A DNA stretch of 64,000 nt, taken from assembly GCF_009617755.1 (NCBI RefSeq), contig NZ_BGZH01000001.1:62001-126000 (forward strand). Direction: 5' to 3'. The notes under the pieces were generated by a model, which was given only the letters and a program-made list of their open reading frames with translations, ran no database searches and was not told the DNA's origin. Positions 24,665 through 36,880 of the stretch are shown one piece after another. Positions within the stretch are counted from its first letter, which is position 1. The number at the start of each line of letters is the position of its first letter. A program made the position numbers and the translations under genes. The stretch comes from Marinobacter salsuginis. Lineage in GTDB: Bacteria > Pseudomonadota > Gammaproteobacteria > Pseudomonadales > Oleiphilaceae.

Positions 24665-25774
24665 ATGCAATACAAAGGTTCAGAGAATTTCAGCCACAAC
24701 CAGCCCGACCGATTGGGGGTGCTGGTCACCAACCTGGGCACCCCGGATGCCCCGACCACTTCGGCACTCCGGCGTTACCTGGCTGAATTTCTCTCGGACC
24801 CGCGAGTGGTGGAGCTGCCGAGGCCTCTGTGGTGGCTGATCCTGCACGGGGTTATCCTCCGCATTCGGCCCAAGCGCAGTGCGGAGGCCTATTCCAGTGT
24901 GTGGCAGCCAGAAGGCTCTCCACTGCTGTTGCACACCGCAAAGCAGGCTGAGGGCATCCGGGAGGCCCTGAAACGCAAGTATGGGCCCAACGTGGTCGTC
25001 GGGTTTGCCATGCGGTACGGCAATCCGTCGATTGCACGGGTTCTGGATGAGATGCAGGAACAGGGAGTGCGGAAGCTGCTAGTTCTGCCGCTGTACCCCC
25101 AGTACTCCGCCTCGACCTCTGCCTCCACTTTCGACGCCATCGCCAGGGATTTCACCAAACGGCGCTGGCTGCCGGATTTCCGGTTTATTTCCCATTACCC
25201 GGATTACCCGCCGTACATTGAAGCCATGGCCCGCCACATCGAGGCACACTGGTCGAACCACGGGCGGAACCAGAAGCTGGTGTTCTCCTATCACGGGGTG
25301 CCACTGAAATACCTGACCAAAGGCGACCCCTACCACTGCGAATGCCACAAAACCTCACGGTTGCTGGCGGAACGCCTTGGCCTGAGCAAGGAAGACTACA
25401 TGACCACCTTCCAGTCCAGATTTGGCAAGGAAGAGTGGCTCAAGCCCTACACGGATGAAACCCTGAAATCTCTGCCGGGCAAGGGCGTGAAATCCATCGA
25501 CGTGTTCTGCCCCGGCTTCTCATCGGACTGCCTGGAGACCATTGAGGAAATCGACGAGGAAAACCGCGAGTACTTCATGGAAGCCGGCGGTGAAGGCTTC
25601 AGCTATATCACTGCACTGAACGCCACGCCCGGCCACATCGAAGCTCTGGTGAAACTGATCGAGGATAATCTGGAAGGCTGGCAGGTGCCGAAGAACGAAC
25701 CTGATGCACTGGCTGCACGGCAACAAAGAGCCGATGAGCAAAAAGAAATGACCTATCCGGGCCGGGATCTTTGA
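24665..25774 (+). CDS. hemH: ferrochelatase
   Basis: Inserts Fe2+ into protoporphyrin IX, the last step of heme synthesis, at the inner face of the cytoplasmic membrane. With the start at 24665 the protein has 369 residues. The N-terminus LGVLVTNLGTPDAPTTSALRRYLAEFLSD is typical, the metal-site histidine is in FSYHGVPLKY at about residue 209, and the conserved glutamate is in FCPGFSSDCLETIEEI. The long frame upstream to 24539 overlaps the previous gene and is not used; AGGAT at 24652-24656 precedes the chosen ATG. Confidence 0.95.
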   Translation: MQYKGSENFSHNQPDRLGVLVTNLGTPDAPTTSALRRYLAEFLSDPRVVELPRPLWWLILHGVILRIRPKRSAEAYSSVWQPEGSPLLLHTAKQAEGIREALKRKYGPNVVVGFAMRYGNPSIARVLDEMQEQGVRKLLVLPLYPQYSASTSASTFDAIARDFTKRRWLPDFRFISHYPDYPPYIEAMARHIEAHWSNHGRNQKLVFSYHGVPLKYLTKGDPYHCECHKTSRLLAERLGLSKEDYMTTFQSRFGKEEWLKPYTDETLKSLPGKGVKSIDVFCPGFSSDCLETIEEIDEENREYFMEAGGEGFSYITALNATPGHIEALVKLIEDNLEGWQVPKNEPDALAARQQRADEQKEMTYPGRDL

Positions 25775-25803
25775 GCCGGCCCAGGCTTACAACCGGGGCA
25801 GTA

Positions 25804-26022
25804 TCAGCTGCTCCGTTCCTCCCCCGTCTCCCGCTCATTCGCTGAAAGATCCGGTACAGACTGGCAGAACGTGCATTCCTCAGTATCAACCGCAGCACCG
25901 CCTGCCTCCACGTAACGCACCCTGTGACTGGCCTTACCCCGATTTGCGGAGACAGAGAACTTCCGATCGCGGCGTTCCATTGAGCGGTCGCGTGATGGGT
26001 GATTCTTCTGGAAGTTAGTCAT
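25804..26022 (-). CDS. small cysteine-containing protein of unknown function
   Basis: A 72-residue hydrophilic protein with an arginine-rich N-terminal half and a CTFC pair at about residues 50-53, which could bind a metal. No family is recognised. A purine-rich GAGGGCG stands 5 bases before the ATG on the minus strand. It converges with hemH and is downstream of the tRNA-Ser gene on the same strand. Coding character is likely but not certain at this length. Confidence 0.45.
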   Translation of the reverse strand: MTNFQKNHPSRDRSMERRDRKFSVSANRGKASHRVRYVEAGGAAVDTEECTFCQSVPDLSANERETGEERSS

Positions 26023-26155
26023 GTTTCGCCCTCATACGTTCGATAACTGGATAGTGAGGGTGACCTGGCGCCAAACCAAGTAGGGATAAACACGACGATC
26101 CGTGGGGAATTGGTGCTAAAGAGTTCTTCGGGGAGACAAGGGATAGAAGGAAAAA

Positions 26156-26246
26156 TGGCGGTGGGCCAGGGATTCGAACCCCGGGAAGGCTACTAACCTT
26201 CGGCGGTTTTCAAGACCGCTGCATTCAGCCACTCTGCCAGCCCACC
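26156..26246 (-). tRNA. tRNA-Ser (anticodon TGA)
   Basis: The 91-base gene on the minus strand starts GGTGGGCTGGC and ends GCCCACC-G-CCA, giving a 7-bp acceptor stem and an encoded CCA. The anticodon loop reads CTTGAAA with anticodon TGA, which reads UCA and related serine codons. A long variable arm (CCGAAGGTTAGTAGCCTTC) identifies a serine-type class II tRNA, and GGTTCGAATCC is the T loop region. Confidence 0.96.
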
Positions 26247-26392
26247 GGTTTTTCCATTCGCCGCCATTGCGACAGCGGTGTGCATGATACCGGAATTGCC
26301 TGTGCTGTCAACGCTCTGCATAAAACCCGCCGTATTTTTCAACATTAACGGTTTTTAATGGAATCCGGGAGCCGGTTTCCTGTCGTAAATGA

Positions 26393-26420
26393 TTGAAAGT
26401 TGCGTATCTGACACTATTAT
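26393..26420 (+). promoter_or_regulatory. candidate sigma-70 promoter of the BI-1 gene
   Basis: TTGAAA (26393-26398) and TATTAT (26415-26420) are 16 bases apart, four to five matches each to consensus. The leader to the start codon at 26458 would be about 30 bases. Confidence 0.45.
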
Positions 26421-26457
26421 GGGACACAGTATCCAGTCGTTATAAACGGAGATGACA

Positions 26458-27156
26458 ATGGAAGACAGACGATTCGGCGTTCAGAACTCTCAGGGAGCCT
26501 ATTCGACTCCCCAGACCGAGCGCGCGACCACTGGTATCAGCGATGACGCGATGAAGGTGTTGCGCAACACCTACATGCTCCTGGGCATGACCCTCGCCTT
26601 CTCGGCGCTCACCGCATTCCTGAACATGAACGGAACCCATCCGGGCTTCCTGATCACCATTGTGGGATACATTGGCCTGCTGTTCGCAACCTATAAGTTG
26701 AAGAACAGCCCGTGGGGCATCGTGACCACGTTCGCGCTGACCGGCTTCATGGGTTACACCCTGGGCCCGATCATCGGCGCATTCGTAGCCGCCGGCGCTT
26801 CCCAGATTGTTGCCCAGGCTCTGACACTGACGGCTGTCGCCTTTGTTGGCCTGTCTGCCACGGCAATCATTACCAAAAAAGACTTCAGCTTCATGTCGAG
26901 CTTCCTGACCGCTGGTGCCTTCGTATTGATCGGCGCCATGCTGCTGGCCTTCCTGATGGAGAGCTCTGCTCTGCATCTGGCAGTGTCTGCTGGCTTCACT
27001 ATTTTCGCCTCCATCATGATCCTGTTTGAAACCAGCCAGATCATCAAAGGTGGAGAGCGCAACTACGTGATTGCCACCGTTGGACTGTATGTATCCATCT
27101 ACAACCTGTTCGTCAGCCTGCTGCACTTGCTGTCTGCGTTCAGCGGCGAAGATTGA
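26458..27156 (+). CDS. Bax inhibitor-1/YccA family membrane protein
   Basis: A 232-residue inner-membrane protein with about seven hydrophobic helices, of the BI-1/YccA/TMBIM family. In E. coli YccA modulates the FtsH protease and the family includes pH-gated calcium-leak channels; the role here is inferred from family. The hydrophilic N-terminal 35 residues precede helix 1 (TYMLLGMTLAFSALTAFL). Start 26458 is chosen over ATG 26452, because GGAG at 26448-26451 overlaps the first ATG but is correctly spaced from the second. A terminator follows the gene, so it is a single-gene unit. Confidence 0.9.
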   Translation: MEDRRFGVQNSQGAYSTPQTERATTGISDDAMKVLRNTYMLLGMTLAFSALTAFLNMNGTHPGFLITIVGYIGLLFATYKLKNSPWGIVTTFALTGFMGYTLGPIIGAFVAAGASQIVAQALTLTAVAFVGLSATAIITKKDFSFMSSFLTAGAFVLIGAMLLAFLMESSALHLAVSAGFTIFASIMILFETSQIIKGGERNYVIATVGLYVSIYNLFVSLLHLLSAFSGED

Positions 27157-27180
27157 TGCCAGACTGATTAAGCTTGCTCG

Positions 27181-27206
27181 AAACCCCGGCAGTTGCCGGG
27201 GTTTTT
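27181..27206 (+). terminator. rho-independent terminator after the BI-1 gene
   Basis: CCCCGGC (27184-27190) and GCCGGGG (27195-27201) form a 7-bp stem with an AGTT loop, followed by five T. Confidence 0.85.
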
Positions 27207-27258
27207 GCTTTCGGTAAACTGAAAGCCCTGAACGACAGATCAGGAACACACAGGAAAT

Positions 27259-27675
27259 ATGGCCGAAACTGCTTCTGAAAGCTTCACCCTGGTAATTACC
27301 GGCGCACCCTACTCGTCCCAGGCGCCCCAGACCGCCCTTGGCTTTGCTCAGGCTGCCGTTAACGCCGGGCATCGCATCGACCGGGTTTTTCTCTACGGGG
27401 ATGGCGTGCATCTTGCGTCAGCACTGTGCGCACCGCCATCGGACGAAACCCACTGGCCCGAGGCGTGGTCGCAGTTTCTCACCGAGCACAGCATTCCCGG
27501 TGTTGCCTGCATTGCCTCTGCGCTGCGTCGTGGGCTGGTAAACGAAACCGAGCAGAAACGCTACGAGTTGCCCGCATCCAATCTGCGCGCCCCGTTTGAA
27601 ATCGCAGGGCTCGGCGAATGGGTCGAAGGACGGATAAAGTCCACCCGAACTCTCTACTTTCACGCTGGAGACTGA
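27259..27675 (+). CDS. tusD: sulfurtransferase TusD (DsrE family)
   Basis: The sulfur-accepting subunit of the TusBCD relay, which takes persulfide sulfur from TusA and passes it to TusE for 2-thiouridine synthesis on tRNA. The 138-residue protein begins with the DsrE strand SFTLVITGAPYSSQAPQTAL, and the active-site cysteine is in GVACIASALRRG at about residue 79. An N-terminal extension of about eight residues precedes the fold. It is the first gene of a compact tusDCBE operon; tusC starts 2 bases after its stop. Confidence 0.93.
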   Translation: MAETASESFTLVITGAPYSSQAPQTALGFAQAAVNAGHRIDRVFLYGDGVHLASALCAPPSDETHWPEAWSQFLTEHSIPGVACIASALRRGLVNETEQKRYELPASNLRAPFEIAGLGEWVEGRIKSTRTLYFHAGD

Positions 27676-27677
27676 CC

Positions 27678-28028
27678 GTGAGCACTCTGATCATGATTGA
27701 CCAGGCTCCTTACGGCACCTGGAGCGGGCGGGAAGCACTGGATATGGCGTTTTCGCTGGCAGCTTTTGACCAAGCGGCGTCACTCCTATTCACCGGAGCT
27801 GGCGTCAACTGGTTAAAAAAGGGCCAGGAAGCCGGAGGCATTGGCCAGAAGTCAGTGGACAAGAATCTCGCGGCTGCGCCTATTTTCGGTATAGAAGCCA
27901 TCCTGGCGGATCGCGCCGCATGCCGCACCTACGGACTGGATGAGAACTCGCTCATTGAGGGCGTAACTCTGGTAGATGCAGACGCCGCCCTACTTGCCGC
28001 CTATGACCACACCGCTTTCGCAGGTTGA
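27678..28028 (+). CDS. tusC: sulfur relay subunit TusC (DsrF family)
   Basis: A 116-residue DsrF-like subunit of the TusBCD complex, without a catalytic cysteine of its own; it stabilises the heterohexamer. The start is GTG at 27678 (MSTLIMIDQAPYGTW), recognised from family N-termini ending in the PYG motif; the open frame reaches back to 27618 inside tusD and is not used. The C-terminal part includes AVAYD-like LLAAYDHTAFA. The stop is 3 bases before tusB. Confidence 0.9.
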   Translation: MSTLIMIDQAPYGTWSGREALDMAFSLAAFDQAASLLFTGAGVNWLKKGQEAGGIGQKSVDKNLAAAPIFGIEAILADRAACRTYGLDENSLIEGVTLVDADAALLAAYDHTAFAG

Positions 28029-28031
28029 TCC

Positions 28032-28313
28032 ATGACTGCCATCCAGACATTGCACATTCTGAACAAGTCTCCGGACCACCCGCGTGCAACCCGCTGCCTT
28101 GAGATGGTCGCTGAGGAGGATTGCCTCTTGCTGATCGGCGGGGGCGTTCTACTTCTTGCAACGGATAATCTGCCTGGGATCAGCAGGGTATTTGCACTCA
28201 CGCAGGACCTCGATGCCCGGGGACTGGCCAATCTGGCAGGTAACGTCAGCGCTGTGGATTACGCGGAGATGGTTTCGCTGTCAGTTCAAGCACAACGGGT
28301 AATCAGTTGGTAA
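28032..28313 (+). CDS. tusB: sulfur relay subunit TusB (DsrH family)
   Basis: The smallest subunit of TusBCD. The 93-residue protein has the DsrH pattern TLHILNKSPDHPRATRCLEMV at the start and DYAEMVSLSVQAQRVISW at the end, closely matching the family, whose final tryptophan is conserved. It has no known catalytic role beyond complex formation. It sits between tusC (3 bases) and tusE (3 bases). Confidence 0.92.
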   Translation: MTAIQTLHILNKSPDHPRATRCLEMVAEEDCLLLIGGGVLLLATDNLPGISRVFALTQDLDARGLANLAGNVSAVDYAEMVSLSVQAQRVISW

Positions 28314-28316
28314 GCC

Positions 28317-28643
28317 ATGACCAATACCACAATGCCGGAACGAAATAACGAAGGTTTTCTTGAAGACGCCCGAGACTGGACGGAAGATGTCGCGGCTACC
28401 ATAGCCGCTGAGGACGGAATGGAGTTGACCGAAAAACATTGGGAAATCATAGAGTTTTTGCGGTCTTTTTATAAGGAACATGAAATATCGCCACCCTCGA
28501 ACCGCCTGTTCGTGAAAGCGGTCAAAGAGGCCTTGGGCGAGGACAGGGGCAACAGCATTTATCTGATGCAACTGTTTCCCGGAACCCCAGCCAAGACCGC
28601 CTGCCGGATAGCCGGGCTTCCCCGCCCCACCAATTGCCTGTAG
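28317..28643 (+). CDS. tusE: sulfur carrier TusE (DsrC family)
   Basis: Takes sulfur from TusBCD on its penultimate cysteine and delivers it to MnmA for thiolation of tRNA wobble uridine. The 108-residue protein has the DsrC core WTEDVAATIAAEDGMELTEKHWEIIEFLRSFY (spread over about residues 20-51) and the C-terminal arm KTACRIAGLPRPTNCL, with both conserved cysteines (about C97 and C107). It closes the tusDCBE operon. A role in dissimilatory sulfur oxidation is unlikely without dsrAB nearby. Confidence 0.93.
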   Translation: MTNTTMPERNNEGFLEDARDWTEDVAATIAAEDGMELTEKHWEIIEFLRSFYKEHEISPPSNRLFVKAVKEALGEDRGNSIYLMQLFPGTPAKTACRIAGLPRPTNCL

Positions 28644-28657
28644 CGCCGCGCAGCAGC

Positions 28658-29851
28658 TCACATACCGACAAAGGATAGGAACTGAAGCAGCCCTGCCAGG
28701 GCACCGAAAATACCGCCCACGAGCATCAGTTGGAGTTCCTCTTCCCTGAACGCCGGGCGAAGAATGTCCTGGAATTCATCCGGTTTCAGTGCCTTCATCT
28801 GCCCCGACAACACTTCCGCCACCACCGGCGCCCTCTCCCGGTTAAACGCGGGGTCGCTAAAGACATCTCCGGTGGCCAGAACCGCCTTCTGGTTCATCAC
28901 CCGTTGCAGTTCGGTGTAACCCGTCATGCCCATGGTCACCTGCGCTGTCAGTTTCATGATGACGGAATTGTCCAGCAAGGGGCGAAGATGTTTCTGGATG
29001 ATCGCCCGGGTCCTGTCGCCCTGACTGCCATTGATCATGGCATCGGCAACTTTCTCAACCGTGATCAGTTCTTCGGCCACCAACTTTGCCCAGACATCGC
29101 TGATCTCTGGTTGCCTGCGCAGAAACAGTCCCTGGATTTTCCAGAACAGAAACCGGCGCGGCCTGAGCGGGGAGAAGATCAGGTTGATCGCAATCCAGTT
29201 GGTTACGAACCCGACCACAAAGCCCCCGAGGGGCAACAGCCAGGGTTCTGGATAATGGGTCCACAAAGGCACGAGGACTGCCCCGAGGATGCCGCCGATA
29301 ATCGCGCCACGGTTGATCACGGACTGGAGTTCCACCGCCCCGGCTTGCTGGAAGATCCGGTTCATCATATCCGGCTGCTTCTCCAGTTCCCGGCTGAGCA
29401 ACGCCTTGAGATCCACCAACTCATCCAGATCATCGCCAAAGTCCTCGACCAGCTCCTTTACCCGGGACGGCAATTGCTCCCGTGCCCACTGGTAAATCCG
29501 ATTCCTCAGAAACAGGGGTAGATTGTCCCAGAGGACCGGCTGAATCTCGTACATGACTTCATCAATGTACTCATCCATTCTGGGGGTGACCTGGGAAACA
29601 ACCTGCTCAACGATGCGCTGGGGTTCGAGCTTCTGATAGACGGCGTTGAGGTCGCCGAACTGCTGGAGGGTCCTGTCGATGCAGATGTGCGCCATCTTTT
29701 CCGCCTTGCGGGGAATAACCCCCTGCCAGCCCACCAGGCCCACGCCGATGAATTGAACCGGGTAAAAGGACATCTGGATGGCAAGCCAGTTGGTCAGCCA
29801 ACCAACAACGGCCGCCATGAGTGGCACAGACAGAAGCGCAACGTCGTACAA
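28658..29851 (-). CDS. DUF445 family membrane protein
   Basis: A 397-residue DUF445 (YheB/YjiN-like) inner-membrane protein. Hydrophobic segments are at the N-terminus (LLSVPLMAAVVGWLTNWLAIQM), in the middle (GAIIGGILGAVLVPLWTHYPEPWLLPLGGFVVGFVTNWIAI, two helices) and at the C-terminus (LMLVGGIFGALAGLLQFLSF). The duplicated GWLTNWLAI/GFVTNWIAI motifs indicate an internal repeat. Function is unknown. The frame begins at TTG 29851 with GGGGT just upstream; no ATG precedes the first helix. It converges with tusE. Confidence 0.85.
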   Translation of the reverse strand: MYDVALLSVPLMAAVVGWLTNWLAIQMSFYPVQFIGVGLVGWQGVIPRKAEKMAHICIDRTLQQFGDLNAVYQKLEPQRIVEQVVSQVTPRMDEYIDEVMYEIQPVLWDNLPLFLRNRIYQWAREQLPSRVKELVEDFGDDLDELVDLKALLSRELEKQPDMMNRIFQQAGAVELQSVINRGAIIGGILGAVLVPLWTHYPEPWLLPLGGFVVGFVTNWIAINLIFSPLRPRRFLFWKIQGLFLRRQPEISDVWAKLVAEELITVEKVADAMINGSQGDRTRAIIQKHLRPLLDNSVIMKLTAQVTMGMTGYTELQRVMNQKAVLATGDVFSDPAFNRERAPVVAEVLSGQMKALKPDEFQDILRPAFREEELQLMLVGGIFGALAGLLQFLSFVGM

Positions 29852-30031
29852 GTTTGACCCCGGTGTAAGAGTGTAATCCGTTCAAGCTGGTGATAATTCT
29901 GTTAACAGGCAGCCAGGATGGTACATGCCTGATGTTTCCGTGTATGTGACGAATGATGAAGTAATTGAAATGTCACAACATTGGCCGTGTAGCCAGGGAG
30001 ATGAGGGTACTGCGGCAGTCTTGAGTGGGCG

Positions 30032-30050
30032 CCGCGCCCTGAGGGCGCGG
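30032..30050. repeat. very GC-rich hairpin downstream of nfuA
   Basis: CCGCGCCC (30032-30039) and GGGCGCGG (30043-30050) form an 8-bp G+C-only stem with a TGA loop. It lies about 30 bases past the nfuA stop on the minus strand and has no T run; it could be a transcript-end stabiliser or a poor terminator. The rest of the 29852-30077 gap shows no gene. Confidence 0.4.
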
Positions 30051-30077
30051 TCCACAGGAAAGAAAAGACCTTGGCGC

Positions 30078-30665
30078 TTACTGGTAGTAGGCGTTTTCAG
30101 TGTAAGAGTGATCGGTCACATCCCTTACGGCAGTGATTTCCGGAACACGCTCCCGAAGGGTGGTCTCTACGCCCTGTTTAAGGGTCAGACTGACTGCAGA
30201 GCAACCCTGGCAGCCGCCACCAAAACGCAACACCGCCACTGATTCATCAACGATCTCTACCAGAGACACCTCGCCGCCATGAGCTGCCAGGTTGGGATTG
30301 ATTTCGGAAGCCAGAATGTAATTCACCCGGTCCGGAAGCGGCGCATCGTCATCAATCTTCGGCACCTTTGCGTTCGGTGCCTTGATGGTGAGCTGGCCAC
30401 CCATCTGGTCTTTGGAGTAATCCACGTACGCTTCTTCAAGGAACGGAACGGAATTGTGGTCCAGATAAAGGATGAACTTGTCCAGATCCACCTGCTCGTC
30501 CGTCGGTACAACTTCGTTGGGTGGGCAGTAGGCCAGACAGGTCTCGGCGTTCTTGGTGCCGGGCTGGGTAACGAATATACGCACACCCATGCCTTCCACA
30601 TCCTGTTTTTCGATAAGTTGTGCAAGATAGTCCCGTGCGGGATCTGTCACAGTAACCTGAGCCAT
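30078..30665 (-). CDS. nfuA: Fe-S biogenesis protein NfuA
   Basis: An iron-sulfur cluster carrier that delivers 4Fe-4S clusters to target enzymes, especially under oxidative stress or iron limitation. The 195-residue protein has an A-type-like N-terminal domain (about 1-100) lacking its cluster cysteines, and a C-terminal Nfu domain with the CXXC pair in [18 protein letters not shown] at about residues 149-152, the same positions as in E. coli. The N-terminus [21 protein letters not shown] is family-typical. It is a single-gene unit, divergent from metH. Confidence 0.94.
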   Translation of the reverse strand: MAQVTVTDPARDYLAQLIEKQDVEGMGVRIFVTQPGTKNAETCLAYCPPNEVVPTDEQVDLDKFILYLDHNSVPFLEEAYVDYSKDQMGGQLTIKAPNAKVPKIDDDAPLPDRVNYILASEINPNLAAHGGEVSLVEIVDESVAVLRFGGGCQGCSAVSLTLKQGVETTLRERVPEITAVRDVTDHSYTENAYYQ

Positions 30666-30829
30666 GTTTTCAACCCGTTTGAAAGTTTGAGTTCATTTTA
30701 AGGGAGTTCGCGGGAACATGAAAGACCAAGTAAAATAGTCGGGCTTTACGAAGGTAATCAATTTCCCGTATTGGCAGGTATTTGCAGAAGGCAGTTGATA
30801 ATCGTCATTCGTACTAAGACGGGCTCAGG

Positions 30830-30860
30830 CATTTTTGCTATGATCCCGCGCCATTGACAT
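30830..30860 (+). promoter_or_regulatory. candidate metH promoter elements
   Basis: TGCTATGAT (30836-30844) is an extended -10 element, and a TTGACA hexamer lies 10 bases further on (30854-30859) without a well-spaced -10. No cobalamin riboswitch core is seen in the 232-base leader region 30666-30897. Confidence 0.3.
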
Positions 30861-30897
30861 TAATACTGCGTTATTAACGACATCCGGAAGTACTTCT

Positions 30898-34596
<3,699 letters not shown>

Positions 34597-34629
34597 ACTT
34601 CGGCCAACGCACAGACCAGGGGCGGATGT

Positions 34630-34866
34630 ATGACGGAGACTTCAAAGGCAGAAAGAAAGGATCAAGAGAAGCAGCGCGGGCCTAGCGTTTTAAAAGTCAT
34701 GCAAAGCATTCTGGCCGGCGCTTTCGGGGTACAGTCCGACAAGCGCCGGGAAGAGGACTTCTCAAGCCATAGCCCCTGGCCCTATATCATCGCCGGCATT
34801 CTGTTCACAGCCAGCTTTGTGGTTGGCCTGATCGTTATCGTGAATCTGGTCCTGGCGAGCCAGTAA
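34630..34866 (+). CDS. DUF2970 family small membrane protein
   Basis: A 78-residue protein with a charged N-terminus, the DUF2970 core VMQSILAGAFGVQSDKRREEDF (about residues 23-44 in two parts) and one C-terminal hydrophobic helix (about 50-75). Function is unknown. It starts 33 bases after metH on the same strand, a recurrent association in related bacteria as far as I recall, and may be translated from the same transcript. Confidence 0.8.
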   Translation: MTETSKAERKDQEKQRGPSVLKVMQSILAGAFGVQSDKRREEDFSSHSPWPYIIAGILFTASFVVGLIVIVNLVLASQ

Positions 34867-34868
34867 GA

Positions 34869-34973
34869 TTACTGGCCAGCCACCCAGACAACGGCGAACG
34901 CAACGGCAAGCACCACCAGCAGAACGGCGGCAACGGCATCGGCCTGACTATCTGAGCGTACGGTCTTTTTCAT
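34869..34973 (-). CDS. 34-residue single-helix membrane protein
   Basis: A short gene with ATG at 34973 and stop at 34869. The first ten residues are polar (MKKTVRSDSQ), followed by ADAVAAVLLVVLAVAFAVVWV, a perfect transmembrane segment for a single-pass protein, and a short AGQ tail. AGAGGAA lies 6 bases before the ATG on the minus strand, a good ribosome binding site. It converges with the DUF2970 gene, the stops 2 bases apart. The function is unknown; tiny membrane proteins of this kind often modulate larger membrane complexes. Confidence 0.65.
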   Translation of the reverse strand: MKKTVRSDSQADAVAAVLLVVLAVAFAVVWVAGQ

Positions 34974-35227
34974 GTCTGTTCCTCTTTCCGAGTTGGGTCT
35001 CGTGTTTTTCTTGTTTTCACACAGCCCGGCACATCGGCCCGGCTGCCTTTGTTAAGTTAAGCAGTTAATTGATATTCGTCCAGTCCATTGTTCCGCTTGC
35101 TTATCGCCTGAATCGATAAACATATTTTGAAATAATCATTTTAAGAATATAAACCCGCTGTTATCCTTCCCCCCAGATATAAGGCCGTCGGCCTCGATAT
35201 GTCGCTTTCAAGCAGGATCTTCCCACT
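34974..35227. other. regulatory region upstream of cysI
   Basis: No further gene is seen. The part 35100-35160 is strongly A+T-rich; TTGAAA (35127-35132) and TATAAA (35148-35153) are a possible promoter with a short 15-base spacer. The A+T-rich tract would suit a CysB-type activator site, but no specific box is claimed. Confidence 0.4.
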
Positions 35228-36880
35228 ATGTACGTATACGATGAACACGATCGGCAAATGGCCGCCGAGAGGGTTGCCCAGTTCCGTGACCAGACCGAAA
35301 GGGCTCTGGCCGGTGAGTTGGCAGAAGACGAGTTTCTTCCCCTTCGCCTGCAGAACGGCCTGTACGTTCAGCGTCTTGCCCCCATGCTCAGGATCTGTGT
35401 TCCCTACGGCATGATGCGTTCGGACCAGCTTCGTAGACTTGCCCGGATTACCCGGGACTACGATAAAGGCTATGCGCACTTCACCACCCGCCAGAACGTT
35501 CAGCTTAACTGGCCGGCGCTGGAAGACGTTCCGGATATTCTTGCGGAACTCGCCGAGGTGGAAATGCATGCCAACCAGACCAGCGGCAACTGCATTCGTA
35601 ACACCACCACAGACCAGTTCTCCGGTGTTCAGTCCGATGAAATTGCGGATCCGCGCCCCTACTGCGAAATCATTCGACAGTGGTCCACCTTTCACCCGGA
35701 ATTCGCCTTCCTGCCGCGAAAGTTCAAGGTTGCCGTGAATGCGTCCGAGCATACCGATCGCGCCGCCATCCAGGTGCACGATATCGGCTTGCAGATGGCG
35801 CGTAATGAGGCTGGCGAACTCGGCTTCCGTGTTCATGTTGGTGGCGGCCTGGGTCGGACACCCATGGTTGGCCCGGTTATCCGTGAGTTCCTTCCGGAAC
35901 TGGACTTGCTGACCTACCTGGAAGCCGTGCTGCGCGTCTACAACCGGTATGGCCGGCGGGACAACAAGTTCAAGGCCCGGATCAAGATTCTGGTGAAGGC
36001 GCTCACTCCCGAAGGCTTCGCCGAGAAGGTGGAAGCCGAGTGGCAGCACATCAAGGATTCCCCTACCCGGCTGACACCGGAGGCGATTCAACGCATCCAG
36101 GCTTACTTTACCGAGCCGGATTACGCGGCACTGGATAATGCCACAGACCTGCTGGCCAGCCAGCGCTTTGAGAATCGGGGCTTCGATCAGTGGCTGACCC
36201 ACAATGTGGACACCCACAAAAAGCCGGGCTACGCCATTGTCACCCTGACCATGAAAAAGACCGGTACACCTCCGGGAGATGTCAGCGACAAACAACTGGA
36301 GCAGATTGCCGATCTGGCGGACGAGTTCAGTTTTGGCGAAGTTCGGGTCACCCACCAGCAGAATGTGGTGCTGGCAGATGTGCGCCAGGATCGCCTTTTA
36401 GAGTTGTGGCAGGCCATTACTCCGATGGGCTTCGGCACCGCGAACCTGAACACCCTGACGGACGTCATCTGCTGCCCCGGCGGCGACTACTGCGCGCTGG
36501 CTAATGCCAAGTCCATCCCTGTGGCCGAAGCCATCCAGCGGCAGTTCGATGATCTGGACTACCTGTACGACCTGGGCAACATTGATCTGAACATCTCCGG
36601 CTGCATGAATGCCTGCGGCCACCACCATGTCGGCAATATCGGTGTTCTTGGCGTCGACAAGAAGGGTGAAGAGTTCTACCAGATCAGCCTTGGCGGTTCG
36701 TCCCACCACGACGCCTCGATTGGCAAGATCCTGGGGCCGTCATTCGCCCGGGACGAGATGCCCAAGGTGATTTCCAAGATCATTGATGTCTACGTTGATA
36801 AGCGCACGGAAGAAGAGACCTTCCTGGATACTTATCGTCGTGTCGGAATTGATCCTTTCAAGGAGCGGGTATATGCCTAA
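35228..36880 (+). CDS. cysI: sulfite reductase hemoprotein (nitrite/sulfite reductase family)
   Basis: A siroheme and 4Fe-4S protein that reduces sulfite to sulfide for cysteine synthesis. The 550-residue protein has the two ferredoxin-like repeats and siroheme halves; the cluster ligands are C416 and C422 (CCPGGDYC) and C459 and C463 (CMNAC), the CX5C...CX3C pattern of the family. The Pseudomonas-type enzyme appears to lack a CysJ flavoprotein partner nearby and is followed by DUF934, as here. The stop overlaps the DUF934 start by 8 bases. A nitrite reductase is less likely, given the cysteine-synthesis context and no nirD. Confidence 0.92.
   Translation: MYVYDEHDRQMAAERVAQFRDQTERALAGELAEDEFLPLRLQNGLYVQRLAPMLRICVPYGMMRSDQLRRLARITRDYDKGYAHFTTRQNVQLNWPALEDVPDILAELAEVEMHANQTSGNCIRNTTTDQFSGVQSDEIADPRPYCEIIRQWSTFHPEFAFLPRKFKVAVNASEHTDRAAIQVHDIGLQMARNEAGELGFRVHVGGGLGRTPMVGPVIREFLPELDLLTYLEAVLRVYNRYGRRDNKFKARIKILVKALTPEGFAEKVEAEWQHIKDSPTRLTPEAIQRIQAYFTEPDYAALDNATDLLASQRFENRGFDQWLTHNVDTHKKPGYAIVTLTMKKTGTPPGDVSDKQLEQIADLADEFSFGEVRVTHQQNVVLADVRQDRLLELWQAITPMGFGTANLNTLTDVICCPGGDYCALANAKSIPVAEAIQRQFDDLDYLYDLGNIDLNISGCMNACGHHHVGNIGVLGVDKKGEEFYQISLGGSSHHDASIGKILGPSFARDEMPKVISKIIDVYVDKRTEEETFLDTYRRVGIDPFKERVYA

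Noticed and set aside
26156..26246. tRNA-Ser as an attachment site for an integrated element
   Set aside because: No integrase, direct repeat of the tRNA 3' end or change in base composition was seen on either side; the flanking genes are core genes.
26440..27411. Open frame of 323 residues on the minus strand opposite the BI-1 gene
   Set aside because: It is a shadow of the BI-1 gene and crosses its terminator; the product is low-complexity in Gly, Gln and Arg.
30666..30897. Possible cobalamin riboswitch upstream of metH
   Set aside because: The conserved B12-box and core hairpins are not seen in this 232-base leader; only weak promoter-like elements are present.
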